Assembly: GCF_963576545.1 (NCBI RefSeq)
Contig: NC_083645.1
Coordinates: 2,938,001-3,002,000 of the forward strand
Direction: 5' to 3'
Length of the DNA stretch: 64,000 nt
Origin: Limanda limanda
Lineage: Eukaryota > Chordata > Actinopteri > Pleuronectiformes > Pleuronectidae
In this document: positions 1-11,185 of the stretch, one piece after another
Layout: each line of letters starts with the position of its first letter
Position numbering within the stretch: position 1 is the first letter of the stretch
The notes under the pieces: model-generated
The model's input: only the letters and a program-made list of their open reading frames with translations
Told to the model about the DNA's origin: nothing
Database searches by the model: none
Made by a program: the position numbers and the translations under genes

Positions 1-14
1 CCTTTTTAATAAAA

Positions 15-270
15 AAAAGTCACAAAAAGCAGACTCTGTACTGGTTGTTGAGAGAACCACTCGTAAATAGAGCCAGACTGGACGTCAGCAGCACGTCATC
101 AACACCCGGCCTAATGGCGGCGCTGACCCGGTCTGGTATGGTGACCTTGCAGCAGCTGGTGGATGCAGTGGGGCCGGCACTCACCAACTCCCAGGCCCTG
201 AGCTCCCTGCTGGGGCTGCAGCCTACATGGGTGGCCCAGAGGATCCTGGAGCTCTGGACCCTAACGCCGG
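15..270 (+). pseudogene. Tx1-clade LINE ORF2, C-terminal fragment
   Basis: The plus-strand frame reads through a leucine-rich tail ending in a GLQPTWVAQRILELW-type motif. That tail is characteristic of the end of the reverse-transcriptase polyprotein in Tx1-clade L1 elements of fish and frogs, downstream of the RT core. Only about 80 codons remain and nothing upstream lies in the window, so the element is cut by the window edge or 5' truncated. The frame runs into the CpG-rich block beginning near 264, suggesting that block interrupted or replaced the native 3' end. It could belong to the same element as the ORF1/ORF2 remnant at 1.0-5.05 kb only if rearranged, since the order here is 3' end before 5' end; a separate copy is more likely. 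Confidence 0.7.
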
Positions 271-1100
271 CTTCACACCGGACGCGTTAGCGTCGTGTGA
301 GCGTCGCGTAAGCGTCGCGTAAACGCTAGGCTGTCACACCGGACGCGTAAGCGTCGCGTAGATCCCTAGCACGCCGGGGCCAGGCTGCACACCGGACACG
401 CTGAACTCCGCGGCGGTCATCCTGCGATTCCTCTCCGTGATAACACATACAGCTGATATTTGTCATTAACGGCAACGGTGTCCCAGCATTTCTCCTTTTT
501 AATGTACAACACGGCCGAGGATCGTACAGCTCACTGTACTACTTCTCCACTAGAATTATTAATTTAATGTCATCCATCTTCAAGAACTTCTCCGCTGTTT
601 GCTCCGTTCAATGTCGGGTGTCGAGGGTAAATTACGTATTCTCCACTAAGGCCTATGTGGAGAGTACGTAGACAACCCCCCCCCCCCCCCTCTCTCTCTT
701 TTTATCTTTATGACTGCTTGTGTGTCTGTATCCGGAGGGGCAGAGGGGGACATTTAATAATGTGATTGGTAAAATTGGTAAAATTCAAACTCCAGGACAA
801 CAGAAGGGGAATACAAACTATGGGATGCATATTTTATCGTTTATATCATATCAAATATGTCCCCAATATCGTTTAAAATCATTTTTCACTGTGTTTCCCG
901 GAGCGCTACGCTTGCGTCAAGCGCAAAAAATAGACTCGACGCCGTAACGATCGCTGCACGACGCGAGGCAGTTTTGGTGCAGCGCTGCACTTCAGCGTCC
1001 GGTGTGGCCGGCACAAAGGATTAACATGGGAGTGGATGGGAGCCAGCTGTTATTTAAGGCTTGGCGGTGCGCTTACGCGACGCCTACGCGGATTGCGTCC
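264..1100. mobile_element. CpG-rich MITE-like block with repeated CACACCGGACGC motif
   Basis: The left part carries three copies of a CACACCGGACGC-type motif followed by GCGTCGCGTA words (about 280-400). The right part carries the same motif inverted (GCGTCCGGTGTGGCC near 986-1002) and an inverted GCGCTTACGCGACGC near 1070. An inner (C)15 tract is at 676-690. Inverted copies at both ends fit a non-autonomous DNA transposon; I associate this end sequence with fish Harbinger-like MITEs, from memory only. No clear target duplication is visible and the right boundary is ambiguous, so two overlapping copies are possible. Confidence 0.45.
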
Positions 1101-1801
1101 TCTGGACGGCTGTCCCTGTCTCTGAGACACGGAGTGAGGCTGGACCCTCGGTGGAGCAGGGGTTGTTGTGGCTGCCGGGGGAAAGGAGGCTGTTCCTCCG
1201 GAGCTCAGCGAGGCAGGCTGTAGGTGCTGCCGGGGGCCCGGTGGTCGAGTCCGCTGATGTAGGTAGCTCGGTGTCACAGGTTAGCATAGCAGCACAAGTG
1301 AGCACTGGAGATATAGTGGTGGTCACGGGTGTTAAGGGTTCTATTGTGGTCGGGGATAAGGGTGGTAGGGGCCATGTGGCTCAGGGGTTGGAGATGCTGG
1401 CGTAAGTGGCCCGGTGGCCCTGTGGTCGGAGATGGAGGTGTTAGCGGCCAGGTGGCCAGTGGCTCGGGGGTCGCGGGTGCGGGTGTTAGCGGCCCGGTGG
1501 CCGTGGCTCAGAGGTCGTAGATGCGAGCGTTAGCGGCCCGGTGGCAAGTGGCTCTGTGGTGGGGGATGGTTGTCATGGTGACGACGTGGATGCTGGTATG
1601 GACGTGGACTCGGACTGTGAAAGCGGGTCAGTTATAGGAAGCGCTTTACAGACCATTGATTTATATTCTCTGGAGGAGATAGATAGTTTCCTAGATGATA
1701 CTTTTGGGAAAATAGTAAATGTAAAAGATTTTTTCCCAGATGTTGGAAAATGTATTCAGTCAGTAACCACACTACAGAAGGTGGTTGAGTCTATTAGATA
1801 A
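1050..1801 (+). pseudogene. Tx1-clade LINE ORF1 remnant (C-terminal part)
   Basis: The conserved end of Tx1 ORF1 is legible at 1590-1798: an acidic DVDSDCESGS stretch, then YSLEEIDSFLDDTFGK, then a VKDFFPDV...SVTTLQK segment, ending at the stop near 1801. Upstream, 1320-1560 is a GC-rich, Gly/Val/Ala-coding stretch made of irregular repeats around GTTAGCGGCCCGGTGGCC, typical of the low-complexity middle of these ORF1 proteins. The frame is broken in the repeats. The final helix usually following SVTTLQK is replaced by a stop after VVESIR. ORF1 proteins of this clade bind the element RNA; no function is expected of this copy. Confidence 0.65.
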
Positions 1802-2036
1802 AAATAAACGTAACCGTCTATGAAAGTTAGACACCAGGGCAAGAAAGGGGTTAAAGGTATCGAACACAAAAATGGCAAAGAAGATGAAAATGGCAAAGTG
1901 TAAAGGTCACCTGAGTGCACTTCATGTATTGGAAAAGGTATATCATTAGTCAGACACCTTAAAATTATAAGAATGAGGGAATGGATCTGTGTATGTATTT
2001 GTTTATTATTTGTGTGATTATGTATATATAGGGTTC

Positions 2037-2708
2037 TGTAACGGGAAATGTGTTAAATATGGGGAAGTGACGTGCCGACGGGGGTGTGTGGGTTTTTTTT
2101 ATGCTGCGGGCTGGCGGTGCTGCCAGAGGTTCAAGGGCCAGGAGATCAATTACAACTTGCAAGGATTTTTCTCTGGAACGGGATTATTGCCTGGGAGTTA
2201 CGTAATGGATTATTTCAAGGACTGAACATTTTCTGGGCACTGGAAGGGGGTGAGAAAGCGTGGACTTTGTTTGGATTTGTTTGCGACACTCACCTCACCA
2301 CACCTGCAGTCATTTTGTTTGGACGTTTGTTTGGGGATTATGTTATGGACCTGGGGTGGGAAAATATTGATGTTTGAATGTGTGTAAATAGCGTGTTTAT
2401 GTTTACGGGTCCGCCATTGTTTGCGGGCACGAGCGCGGGGATATGTGGGGTTTGATTGGTGTTTTGTTTAAATACAGTGTATAATACGCAACCTGTTTGA
2501 GTGTATTTCGTTTATATATATATTTAGTTAATTTATGGTCAGACCGATAACAAGGTTATCGGCCCTACTAATGATCTTTCGTTTATGATAACTTGTTCAT
2601 ACACTTGTTGCAGCGCGTGACGTACACAGCGGGTCGGATCCGCCCGTGTCCTTAAAAATTAAAGCATAGTAACTTTCCCCTGGGGTTTAAACAGCGCGAA
2701 TTGTTACA
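2037..2708. mobile_element. possible solo LTR inside the Tx1 inter-ORF region
   Basis: The segment starts TGTAAC and ends GTTACA, a 6-bp inverted terminal pair of the TG...CA kind seen on Gypsy-type LTRs. Inside are an ATTGGT box and a TATA-like TAAATAC (about 2455-2475). Length (672 bp) is normal for an LTR. Against it: flanking bases GGTTC and AAAGT do not form a target duplication and I see no AATAAA. It could simply be Tx1 inter-ORF sequence. Confidence 0.3.
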
Positions 2709-2741
2709 AAAGTAAATATGTTATTAAATCACGGGGTGTTT

Positions 2742-5062
2742 CACTGCTGTTTGCTGTTGTCTCTCTTCACTTTTCTCATGCAGGATTTAAGGATAGCATC
2801 ATTAAACATAAACGGGGGCAGAGATGCAAAAAAAAGAGCTGTCCTATCAGAAACAATAAAGCAGAAGAGACTGGATCTACATGATACACATAAGGACAGT
2901 TTCAATGAGATCGACTGGGGCTTATGGTGGGGTGGACAACATGTCCTCAGCCATGGGACCAATATAAGTGCAGGAGTTGCCATTCTTTTTTCTAAAAAAG
3001 CCAATGTAAATATTATCTCTCACACAGAGATATTTAAAAGGCAGAATCCTGGTTGTAAAAGCTGAAATACAAGATTTTAATTTCAGTTTTATTAATATCT
3101 ATGCACCAAACCAAGGCTCTGAGCGGGAAAGGGTTTTTAAAATTTTAAACGAAACACTAAGCGGCATGGATCAAAATGAATGTATTGTGTTGGGTGGAAA
3201 CTTGAACTGCTGCACAAATTTTAAGTTAGATAGGACGGTGGTGGAGCCACATGTTCAGTCCTCTCGGCTTTTATCTGAGAGTACTACAAAAGCAGATCTG
3301 GTGGATGTGTGGAGGCTAAAACACCCGTCAGCCCAGCAATACACATGGGTGAACGTGTTAGATAGGTTTTATCTTTCTGCCCCTTTACTAATCAGGTTTT
3401 TAACTGTCAGATCATCCCTGTTGGTTTTACTGATCATCATCTAGTTCTAATGGAGTTTATTTTATCTTCAACAGTAAAACCAAAATCTTTTTGCCATTTT
3501 AACGTTAAATTATTGCATGATTTTACTTTGTGAAAACTTTAAACTTTTTTGGGCTTTTTGGAAAAATAAGTAACACGAGTTTTCCTCCCTTACTCAGTGG
3601 TGGGAAGTAGGAAAGGCCCAAATCAGAGTGTTCTGTCAGCAATACTCAGCCAACTTGACAGTTCAAATAAAAAGAGCCATTCAGACATTAGAAGAGGAGA
3701 TCAGAAACCTGGAAGCTGTCACACAAAGCAACGGGCAGGATGCAGAACGGCTCAAAACTAAGAGACAAGATTTAAACTCTTTTTTACACGGGAGAGCCAA
3801 AGGAGCCTTGGTCAGAGCCTGCTTCACTAAAATACATGATATGTACGCTCCGACCACTTTCTTCTTTGACTTAGAGAAGTCGGTGGCGCGGAGGAAACAG
3901 ATGGTGTCTCTGCGGCTCCCAGACGGAGAAGTGACCACAGAACCGGCTCGCATGGGGAAACATGCAGTAGCGTTTTACTCGGAGCTGTTCAGGGCAGTAC
4001 ATTGTGATACAGAAGCTGCTGCAGAGCTGCTAGAAGGACATCGTCAATTGAGCCCGGGAGAACAGGACATACTTAACGCTGACATCACCTTAGAGGAACT
4101 GACCACGAACGGTGGCGCAAATGAGTACGGAAAGGCCCCTGGAGTGGATGGATTACCTGCTGATTTTTAAAGCATTTCTGAGGTGTTTTGGGACGAGACA
4201 TTTTAGAAATTTTTAAAGAGTGTTTAAAAAAAGGGACACTTCCCACTTCCTGTAGACGTGCAGTTCTCTCTCTGCTGCCTAAGAAGGGAGATCTTAGCCT
4301 TTTAAAGAACTGGAGACCAGTCGCCCTTTTATGCACAGACTACAAGATCCTCTCGGAGGTGTTATCCAACAGACTGAAGACCTATATTGAACAGCTTATC
4401 AACCCATATCAATGTTACTGTGTGCCTGACAGATCCCTGCTGGACAATCTGTTTTTAATAAGAGATGTGTGTGATGTGTGTAAATTATATAATGTATATG
4501 TGGGGATCATTTCAATCGACCAGGAAAAATCATTTGACCGTGTGGACCATGATTTTTTATTTTCAACCTTGCAGGCTTTTGGTGTTCGGAGTGGGTTCCT
4601 TTCCTCGGTCAAGCTGCTGTACAGTGGGGCAAGTTGTGTGGTGAAGGTGGGGGAGGGCTTAGCTGTCCTGTGGCCGTCACGAGAGGCATCAGGCAGGGCT
4701 GCCCCATCTCAGGACAACTGTACAGCATCGCCATCGAACCTCTTCTGTGCAGGTTGAGGAGCAGGCTGAGGGGTCTCTCTCTGCCGGGGCTGGCTCACAA
4801 CCCTCCTGTGGTCGTCTCAGCATATGCTGACGACGTTAATGTTTTTGTCCATGGCCAGAATGTGTCCAGCTACTTCAGGAAAGTCTGCTCTGCTATGGGA
4901 GAGCCTCTTCACCCAGAGTCAACTGGGAGAAGAGTGAGGGCTTTTTAATTGGGCAGTGGAGCCCGGGGACTGAGCCTGATCTTCCTGGAAATCTCCGGTG
5001 GGGAAGGAATGGATTAAAGGTCCTAGGAGTCCATCTAGGAAGTGAGGGATTCCAGAAGTTGT
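2742..5062 (+). pseudogene. Tx1-clade LINE ORF2 remnant (endonuclease + reverse transcriptase)
   Basis: The AP-like endonuclease opens with DLRIASLNINGGRDAKKRA (2783 on) followed by the EIDWGLWWGG...LSHGTNISAGVAILFS signature of Tx1 ORF2; the later GGNLNCC (normally GDFN) and LITDHH-like pieces are damaged. A linker covers 3628-4110. The RT domain starts at the NEYGKAPGVDGLP motif (4120) and continues through LPKKGDLSLLKNWRPVALL, the FDRVDH motif near 4540, GIRQGCPISGQLYS near 4690 and YADDVNVFVHG (4820-4850), the catalytic YADD. Stops or frameshifts break it near 3065, 3444, 4170, 4630 and 4948. It fades after a LGVHLG-like motif near 5040, so the 3' third is missing. Non-functional. Confidence 0.8.
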
Positions 5063-5191
5063 CTAGTTAGTAACTTATGTGCACACAAAGACAGTAACAG
5101 AGGAGCACAACAGAACATGGAAAGTACGGAGAGACTTTTCTCTCCTTGAGAAATGGTCAATGGAAATTTATAAAAATATGTGATGTATTAA

Positions 5192-5687
5192 AGGGACTCT
5201 TACCTTTGTTGCATTTTTACACTTTTTTTGGATAAGGTTAAATTGGTATTAATAAGGTAATGACACTCTAAAATGCAAGACAGACCCACCAGGAGTAAAA
5301 ACAAACAATTATTTCACTCTCATAATATTTAGTGAAAACTTCAACCAATAAAATTCTTCGGACCGAAGGACCTTATTGGCCGACAGACCTGTCTGTTTGC
5401 TGCATGGACATGCAGGTTTTCTGTCTGCTTCTTGTGGCGCATTCGGGCCCGTCATCATATGTGAATGTAAATGTATATAACTTACCGGTGCTTCTGAATC
5501 CGAATCCATTGCTTTGGTAAACAAAAACTCACGTGCGTGCGCGGAGGCAGTATGTCGTAAGTCTGCTTGTAAATAAAGTTTCTTCAAAAAAACACTGTGG
5601 ATGGGAACGAGGGGGTGGGGCATTGGAGGAAGGCGGGATGATTTGAATGTGCTGTAATTCTCAAATGCAACAAAGGTAAGAGTCCCT
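5192..5687. mobile_element. MITE with 25-bp perfect TIRs and TTAA target duplication
   Basis: The first 25 bases (AGGGACTCTTACCTTTGTTG...) are repeated exactly in inverse orientation at 5663-5687. TTAA flanks both sides (5188-5191 and 5688-5691). A TTAA duplication fits piggyBac-like transposition, although an AGGG end is not the usual CCC. Length is 496 bp. On the minus strand a short exon-like start occurs inside (see 5486-5509), suggesting a deletion derivative of a larger coding element. Confidence 0.8.
5486..5509 (-). other. relic first coding exon inside the MITE
   Basis: Minus strand: ATG, then codons for DSDSEAP, then an immediate GTAAG splice donor (5481-5485). The upstream leader is CpG-rich and GC-box-like compared with the rest of the element. 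It looks like the first exon and promoter of the autonomous parent's gene, retained after internal deletion. This is inference; no second exon is present. Confidence 0.4.
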
Positions 5688-5879
5688 TTAATTTAGTATA
5701 AAAAATTTTTTAAAATGTCAAAATAAATCAATTAAATTCTCAGTCAATGAGACATCATCTGAGGTGGTCTCAATCAACTGGGTTTTCAGGCCTGACACAA
5801 ATGACAAGATATTTTTAGAAAGGGGCAAGAATACAGTTATTTTTGCTTTCCTGTTAAATACATGGCATGGTGTCCCATC

Positions 5880-6765
5880 TCACTTCTAAATGTTGACTCT
5901 ACAAATTTTAGCCAAAGCTTTATCCCTTAGGCTTGAATCAGTTACATCTAATATTATTTCACCAGCCCAAACGTGGTTTATGAAAAACCGACCCTCATTT
6001 TTTTATGTTTAATCTTTTCTCCCCAGCATCCACTGAGTCACCTGAGGTGTTGATCTCCCTGGATGCTCAGAAAGCTTTAGACAAAGTGGAGTGGGGGTAT
6101 CATTTGAGGTCCTTAAAAGATTCAACTTTGGGCCCAGATTCATACTTATAACGCTTTTATATTCCTCAACCAAAGCCTCAGAAATCCCAATACTTCCAAC
6201 TCTGCAGAAGAACTCAAAAGGGTTGCCCTCGGAGCCCATTGTTATTTGCTAAGGCAATTGAACCCTCTTCCTATATATATCCTTTTTTCAAACAATCACA
6301 TCCTTATTTCCTCTTTCCTATGTGAGGGTCACACCCCTACAGTTAAGAGAGTTTTTACACAGGCATTAATATGCAGGTGGATTGGAACTTCCTGACTTTA
6401 GAGATTGTTACAGGGAAGGAAATATACACAAAATGGCTCTTTGGATTCATGTCCTTCTACTTCACTTTTAGCCTTGTTCTCATCTAAACTGCCTCTAAGC
6501 CCAACCCAATTTAGATGCAACACAATTGTAGAGCCCTCTTTACAAATCTGGTCCAAATTCAGGCTTGCTTTTGCACTGGATTGTTTTATCTGAGTCTCAT
6601 TTTCCACACCCCAGCAACGATATGGCCTTCTCTTTATGGCAGGGGCTTGGTCTCGTCAGCCTTAGAGCCATGTATATCGACAACTTCTTTGGTAGTTTCA
6701 CTCAACTATGTGAAAGATCAGTTGATAAGATGCTGATTAAAACTTAGATATTTTTGTATCACTTT
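5880..6765 (+). pseudogene. decayed L1 LINE ORF2 fragment
   Basis: Translating across frames gives LAKALSLRLE...ISPAQTWFMKNR, then an SPEVLISLDAQKALDKVEWGY-type RT block 2 motif near 6040-6095 and FEVLKRFNFGP near 6105. After a deletion of the catalytic YADD region the L1 C-terminal part resumes: PSLQIWSKFR (about 6535-6560) and AFSLWQGLGLVSLRAMYID (about 6622-6680). Stops occur throughout. The order and spacing are those of teleost L1 ORF2. Confidence 0.65.
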
Positions 6766-6769
6766 TATT

Positions 6770-7720
6770 TATTTCAAGGCATGGGAGATGCACTGCTGCC
6801 TCCTGCAGGTAAAGAAAATTGTCTTTGCAAACATTAATAATGAACATGTTAAATTGCATATAGAGTGAGGAAGTGCAATACAATCACAAGTGTTCATTGG
6901 AGACCCGTGGCGACACATTCTAATGCCAGATGTGAACCTATGATTTCAGAGCTCTCCACTCATGAACAGATCAATCAAGACACAAGATGATGACAGGTAA
7001 GAACAGGGCCTAGGGCGTTGAGGACCTCTAGTCTCCACACCAGCCACTTCCTGCTTACCTCACCACCATACACAAGCTCTCTCACAACATCAATCCAGTA
7101 CGCACTCTCTCTCTCACGTCCATCTGTCTTCTATTCACACTCTGACCTCCAGCGTCACTCTCTCCCTCTATTTCTGCGGCATATTGGCTGGCAGCGCTGC
7201 CACTGGCCATAGTTTCCACTAGATCCCTCCTCTCCTCACGCATCTATCACACAGGTCCATGGAGTTCATGCCAGAGTCTTTTTCTGAGAACACAAGGTGT
7301 ACAAAAGTAAACACAAGGTCCATGGACATTTTTCAAAATACTTACAATACAATAACTATTGCGTGAATGAAAAACAAAATGAAAAGGAACCACAATAATG
7401 ATTGAACACACTTGAGTAAATGGGGGTTTCCCCTAGGCCCTGGGTAACATGCAGAATTCATAGAACCGCAGTTATGTTCGTAACTCTCATTTTGGCGATG
7501 TGTTTTTCTAATTTGTGTTACTGCATATTTCCTCAAAGATAATGTCAAACTTAATTATGTAATTTATCATAAATTTATGTCTAGAAGTACAGCATTCATA
7601 ATCATCTGTATATGTATTTTTATTTAGTATTTTTCAAAATATTGAGCAGTGCTTCACAGAGTGCTTAAAAAATAAAGGCACACAAGTTCAATAAACTTCA
7701 CATGTTTCAAGAACATAAAA
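6770..7720. other. non-coding stretch, nothing recognised
   Basis: AT-rich sequence with a C/T-rich patch (7020-7210) and no codon structure, splice-framed exon or terminal repeat that I can support. Confidence 0.5.
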
Positions 7721-7721
7721 G

Positions 7722-7817
7722 CCTGGTTGACCTGCAAATTTCTCCTATAAAACAGAGGTTCTAATACTCCTAAACACCTTATAGATGCATTATCTTATGA
7801 TATAGCTGCTCTAGATC
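7722..7817 (+). mobile_element. L2 LINE fragment (RT, C-terminal side)
   Basis: Matches, with substitutions and a small deletion, the stretch CTGGTTGACCTGC...CTAAACACCTTA...GATATAGCTGC found in the L2 copies at 19.02-19.11 kb and (minus strand) 25.98-26.09 kb. It is cut at the right by a hAT-type end. Confidence 0.65.
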
Positions 7818-8090
7818 AGGGGTTCCCAAACTTTTCAGCATGGGGATAAATTATAAGCCCGTGAGCTGGAATCAGTGCCGCTGTCTAACGGGACTATTGC
7901 CCGGTGCATCACCGACATGGCCCAAGACATAAAGTGCCAGCTGGTTGATAGAGTTAAGAAAGAGAAATATGCTTTACAGTTAGATGAATCCACATATATT
8001 AAACTCTGCCCAGCTGCTTGTTTTCATCAGATACAGTTTTTTGGAGCAATATCATCAGGAACTAAGGTGCAAACTTATTAGGCCAGTTTA
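7818..8090 (+). pseudogene. hAT (Charlie-like) element end plus transposase fragment
   Basis: The junction with the L2 fragment reads CAGGGGTTCCCAAACTTTT, a typical Charlie-group hAT terminal repeat. About 50 bp later a frame reads VPLSNGTIARCITDMAQDIK, then LVDRVKKEKYALQLDEST, which is the conserved N-side of the hAT RNase-H transposase core; LDEST contains the first catalytic Asp. The frame is lost at the stop near 8081. The right terminus was not found, so the end of the element is open; 8090-8480 may be its decayed remainder. Confidence 0.65.
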
Positions 8091-8099
8091 CAGAGTCAT

Positions 8100-10400
8100 T
8101 GATATTACAGAATTCGTGAATAGACCCAGACAAATTGGAAAATAGACCTGAAAACCTAACTGCAGAGTGCTCATTAAAGATGCAAGACTGTAAAGTTTCT
8201 TCTTTTCTTGGGCGTAACCAGTGAATGGTGAATGAGTGTGATGCATAAGAACTGACCTAAGGACCTGATTCGAATTAAGTGGTCAAAGTTCAATGTGACC
8301 TCTCAAACTAATATTTTGCCTTGTGAATGTAACATATTGGGAACACTTTAAGGGAATTCTTTCAAAAGTTTTTTAAAGAATTGTCAACTTTTGATCAGTT
8401 TTCACTTGAAATCTAATATGTTATTCGTGTATTTTTTAAATTGAAATATTATTTGTTCACAATAAAGGTGCAATGATTGTATTTACAGAGGGGTCAACCA
8501 CTATAAAATCTCATATTAGGAGAATAGATCATGCGTGTCTGTGTGTGTGTTTTTCTGGAGATGCTGCTGCCGAAGAACATCTTGACACTGTTTGGTTCAT
8601 GAGAGAGTGTCAATGTTGCAAAATTAAATAGTAAATGCATTTGTTGTATATAGAAAATGTATAGGACAGTAGCACTGTCCTTTTGAAGGAAGAAGGTATT
8701 GGATTTGAACCCTCCCAGGTAAGCTGAAGTGTGTTTTTCTCCCTTAGCGGATTAAACATTATTGCAGTTGATAAAGTGTGTTTGTGTGTGTGTTTTCTCA
8801 GCCTCGCATGACCCTGAGCATGTGCCAGGATTGACAACAAAGTGATTGGTGTTTTTAAATACCATCGTGTTCAAAACTGTGTTGTTCAGTCACCTGGTCA
8901 AACAGAGAGCCATACTTTTGATGGTACAAACCCGCTCTGAAACCCACATAACTCTTAAGCCCATGTGTGCAGGCATGTCTGAATGTATAACAATTAGGCA
9001 ATGCAACAGGAACAGTAGGTCAGAAAAAACAATTGAACAATCGAATCCTGCTCTGGCTGGGGGAGAAACATTCATCAGGAGCTGTTTGTGGGGGCTGAAA
9101 GGTTAAAACTACAGCGATCCTCTGGCACAGCGAGAGGTTTTCATTCCATATTTCATGATCGAAATAGTGCTGAGCTTCTGGTGCCACATGATGGGGCTAT
9201 TGACTTGGATAGGGGTTAATGGCAAATTTGGTTTTAGCTCAAGGTATTTGGAAGTAGTACACAGCAAAATGTGTCTGTCAGGTGCAAACAGCATAGAATC
9301 ACTGACAACTTTGTGTGTGTGTGTGTGCGGGTGGTTGTAGACGAGCAATAACCTTGCCAAAGGGCAGGGTAAAGATAGTATCTGATTAGATGTGACTCGA
9401 CTGCCTCTCTGACCCTCAAACACATTCCAGAGCACTTGCATCAATTTCCTAGACTTTCTCTAACCTTAACTATTTTTTTTTTTAAATGGATTATTAAGAA
9501 TGTCTTTGTGATAAAAATAAAAAAAAGTTCCGGGATTTATCTGTTGAGAATCTGTAAATTGGATGTAACTTGGCTGAATTCTCTAAACTCAAGGACTGGA
9601 GTATTACATTTACTTTATTGAGACCTTGTTGTATAAAATAGCTTCTTAAAATAACATTGTAAAGATGATGCATCAGTGTCTTTGTTTTAAATTCATGAAT
9701 TCATATTCCTCTATATTGTCTTTAGTCAATTTTAGAATACATACTAACAGAATATTAACTACACTTCTGATTGGCGAGATGGCATTTTTTACTGCCGTCT
9801 GACTGTAGCTCAGATTGTTAAATCTGTGGTTATGTGACATGGTTTGCAAACACAAAAATAAATGCAGAATAGACCCTAATTGCCAAAAATGGAGCGACGC
9901 TTGCGAGCTAGTTCAGGCAGCCAACTCCAGCTGCACCGCTCCAATCATGTGACAGGCACCACATGACATACCTCACTCTCCATCCTCTATGATACACACC
10001 CTCCGTATTTGGTGGCTTATTTAAGATAAGAAAATGTCCCCATCACTCCCTTTGCTTGCCCTGCTGCTGTGTCAGTATTGCTGCCAGTTGCTTCAGCCCC
10101 TCCCCCACTTCAACATCCACCTGTAGGCTCTGAGGGGGAGTTATAAATATTTTCATCACTACCATCACATCTATGTAATCATATCGGGGGGAGTGAGGTC
10201 TCGACACCAAACACTAACATGTTCTACTGTTACAATAAATATTTGAGCATGAGTTGTACGACTGATTTACAAATATTGTAAATATGGTTTACAAACTAAA
10301 GTGTTGAAATCCTAAGTTTATGGTGCAGCATAATATTTTTTTTAAATATTGAAAAAATCTGATCGTTAACAACTCCACACCGGAACAACAACACTGCACA
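8100..10400. other. non-coding stretch, nothing recognised apart from short GT runs
   Basis: Contains short GT-rich runs (8535-8552, 8775-8792, 9312-9332) and a pyrimidine-rich patch near 10030-10110. Frames are short and lack coding character. The part below 10400 may be 3' UTR of the exon at 10401-10525. Confidence 0.45.
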
Positions 10401-10525
10401 CTACATCCCAAACTGCTGCTTGGCCCACTGGCCAAAGCTGATGCCCTGCTCAGGGTTCTTTCGGCCACACCCTGATGCCAGAGTGGCCTCAGCTGTGCCA
10501 GTGGAGGTGCTTCCAGAGCACCCAC
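10401..10525 (-). CDS. orphan terminal coding exon, unknown gene
   Basis: On the minus strand a pyrimidine-rich tract and CTACTCCAG acceptor (just above 10525) precede a frame entered in phase 1. It encodes about 40 residues, Gly/Ser/Thr-rich at first and ending KNPEQGISFGQWAKQQFGM followed by TAG at 10401-10403. The good acceptor, sensible peptide and absence of repeat character suggest a real last exon of a host gene, or of a processed-away pseudogene. I do not recognise the gene. No upstream partner exon was found at higher coordinates, and no AATAAA was seen on the minus strand within 600 bp downstream. Confidence 0.35.
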
Positions 10526-10569
10526 CTGGAGTAGATTAGAGAGAGAGAGACAAAACATGGCACGTAACA

Positions 10570-10734
10570 ACTATGAAAATGACTGCATTTATTGGGAAAA
10601 AGCATTACGCAAATATTAAGACAACAGCAAGGGAAAAGAAAAGCTCATGTTGCATCTCCTGGCCTAAAAAGATCCCAAACAAAAAACTTAACGAGATGAC
10701 AAAGATCTAGAGTGTGGTGCTAGAAATCTGATGC
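10570..10734. other. short non-coding spacer
   Basis: No recognised feature between the orphan exon and the LINE fragment. Confidence 0.4.
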
Positions 10735-10860
10735 TGTCGATACAGTGGCTTGGGCATGTCCTAAAAATGGACTATAACCTCATAGCAAAGACCAACCTAA
10801 GATGGACACGTGGAAAGCACAAACAAGGTTGGTCTTAAATAACAAAGGAACCAGGATGGC
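10735..10860 (+). mobile_element. LINE ORF2 C-terminal fragment
   Basis: Plus-strand translation gives IQWLGHVLKMDYNLIAKT then LRWTRGKHKQG, the conserved 'W-LGH-LRM...R-P' tail found at the end of several LINE polyproteins. The clade cannot be set from this piece. Stops follow immediately. Confidence 0.55.
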
Positions 10861-11185
10861 CAAAATGAAAGACATATACACAGATAAGGCTTAGTTACAG
10901 CATCAGTATTGTTGACTGAACAAACAAAGATTGGAGAGGTGAACGGTGTATAAATACAGCAGCAGCTTGTGTAAGTGCTGAAAACGGGTGTGCAGGCTGA
11001 GTTGGCGAAAGCAGCAAACCATGTCCAACAGAAGAAAGGGAGAGTTATGAGCTGGGGATAAACGAGGGAAATCAGGGGGAGAAGCAGCACAGACAGGAAG
11101 GGAAGTTAAAACTATGGAACCAAACCATGGCCAATTGTTTGTTGATTAAAAAAAATATAATGTAAAATATATGAAAGTGTTAAAT
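10861..11185. other. non-coding stretch
   Basis: No recognised feature; a weak continuation of the LINE tail is possible. Confidence 0.4.
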
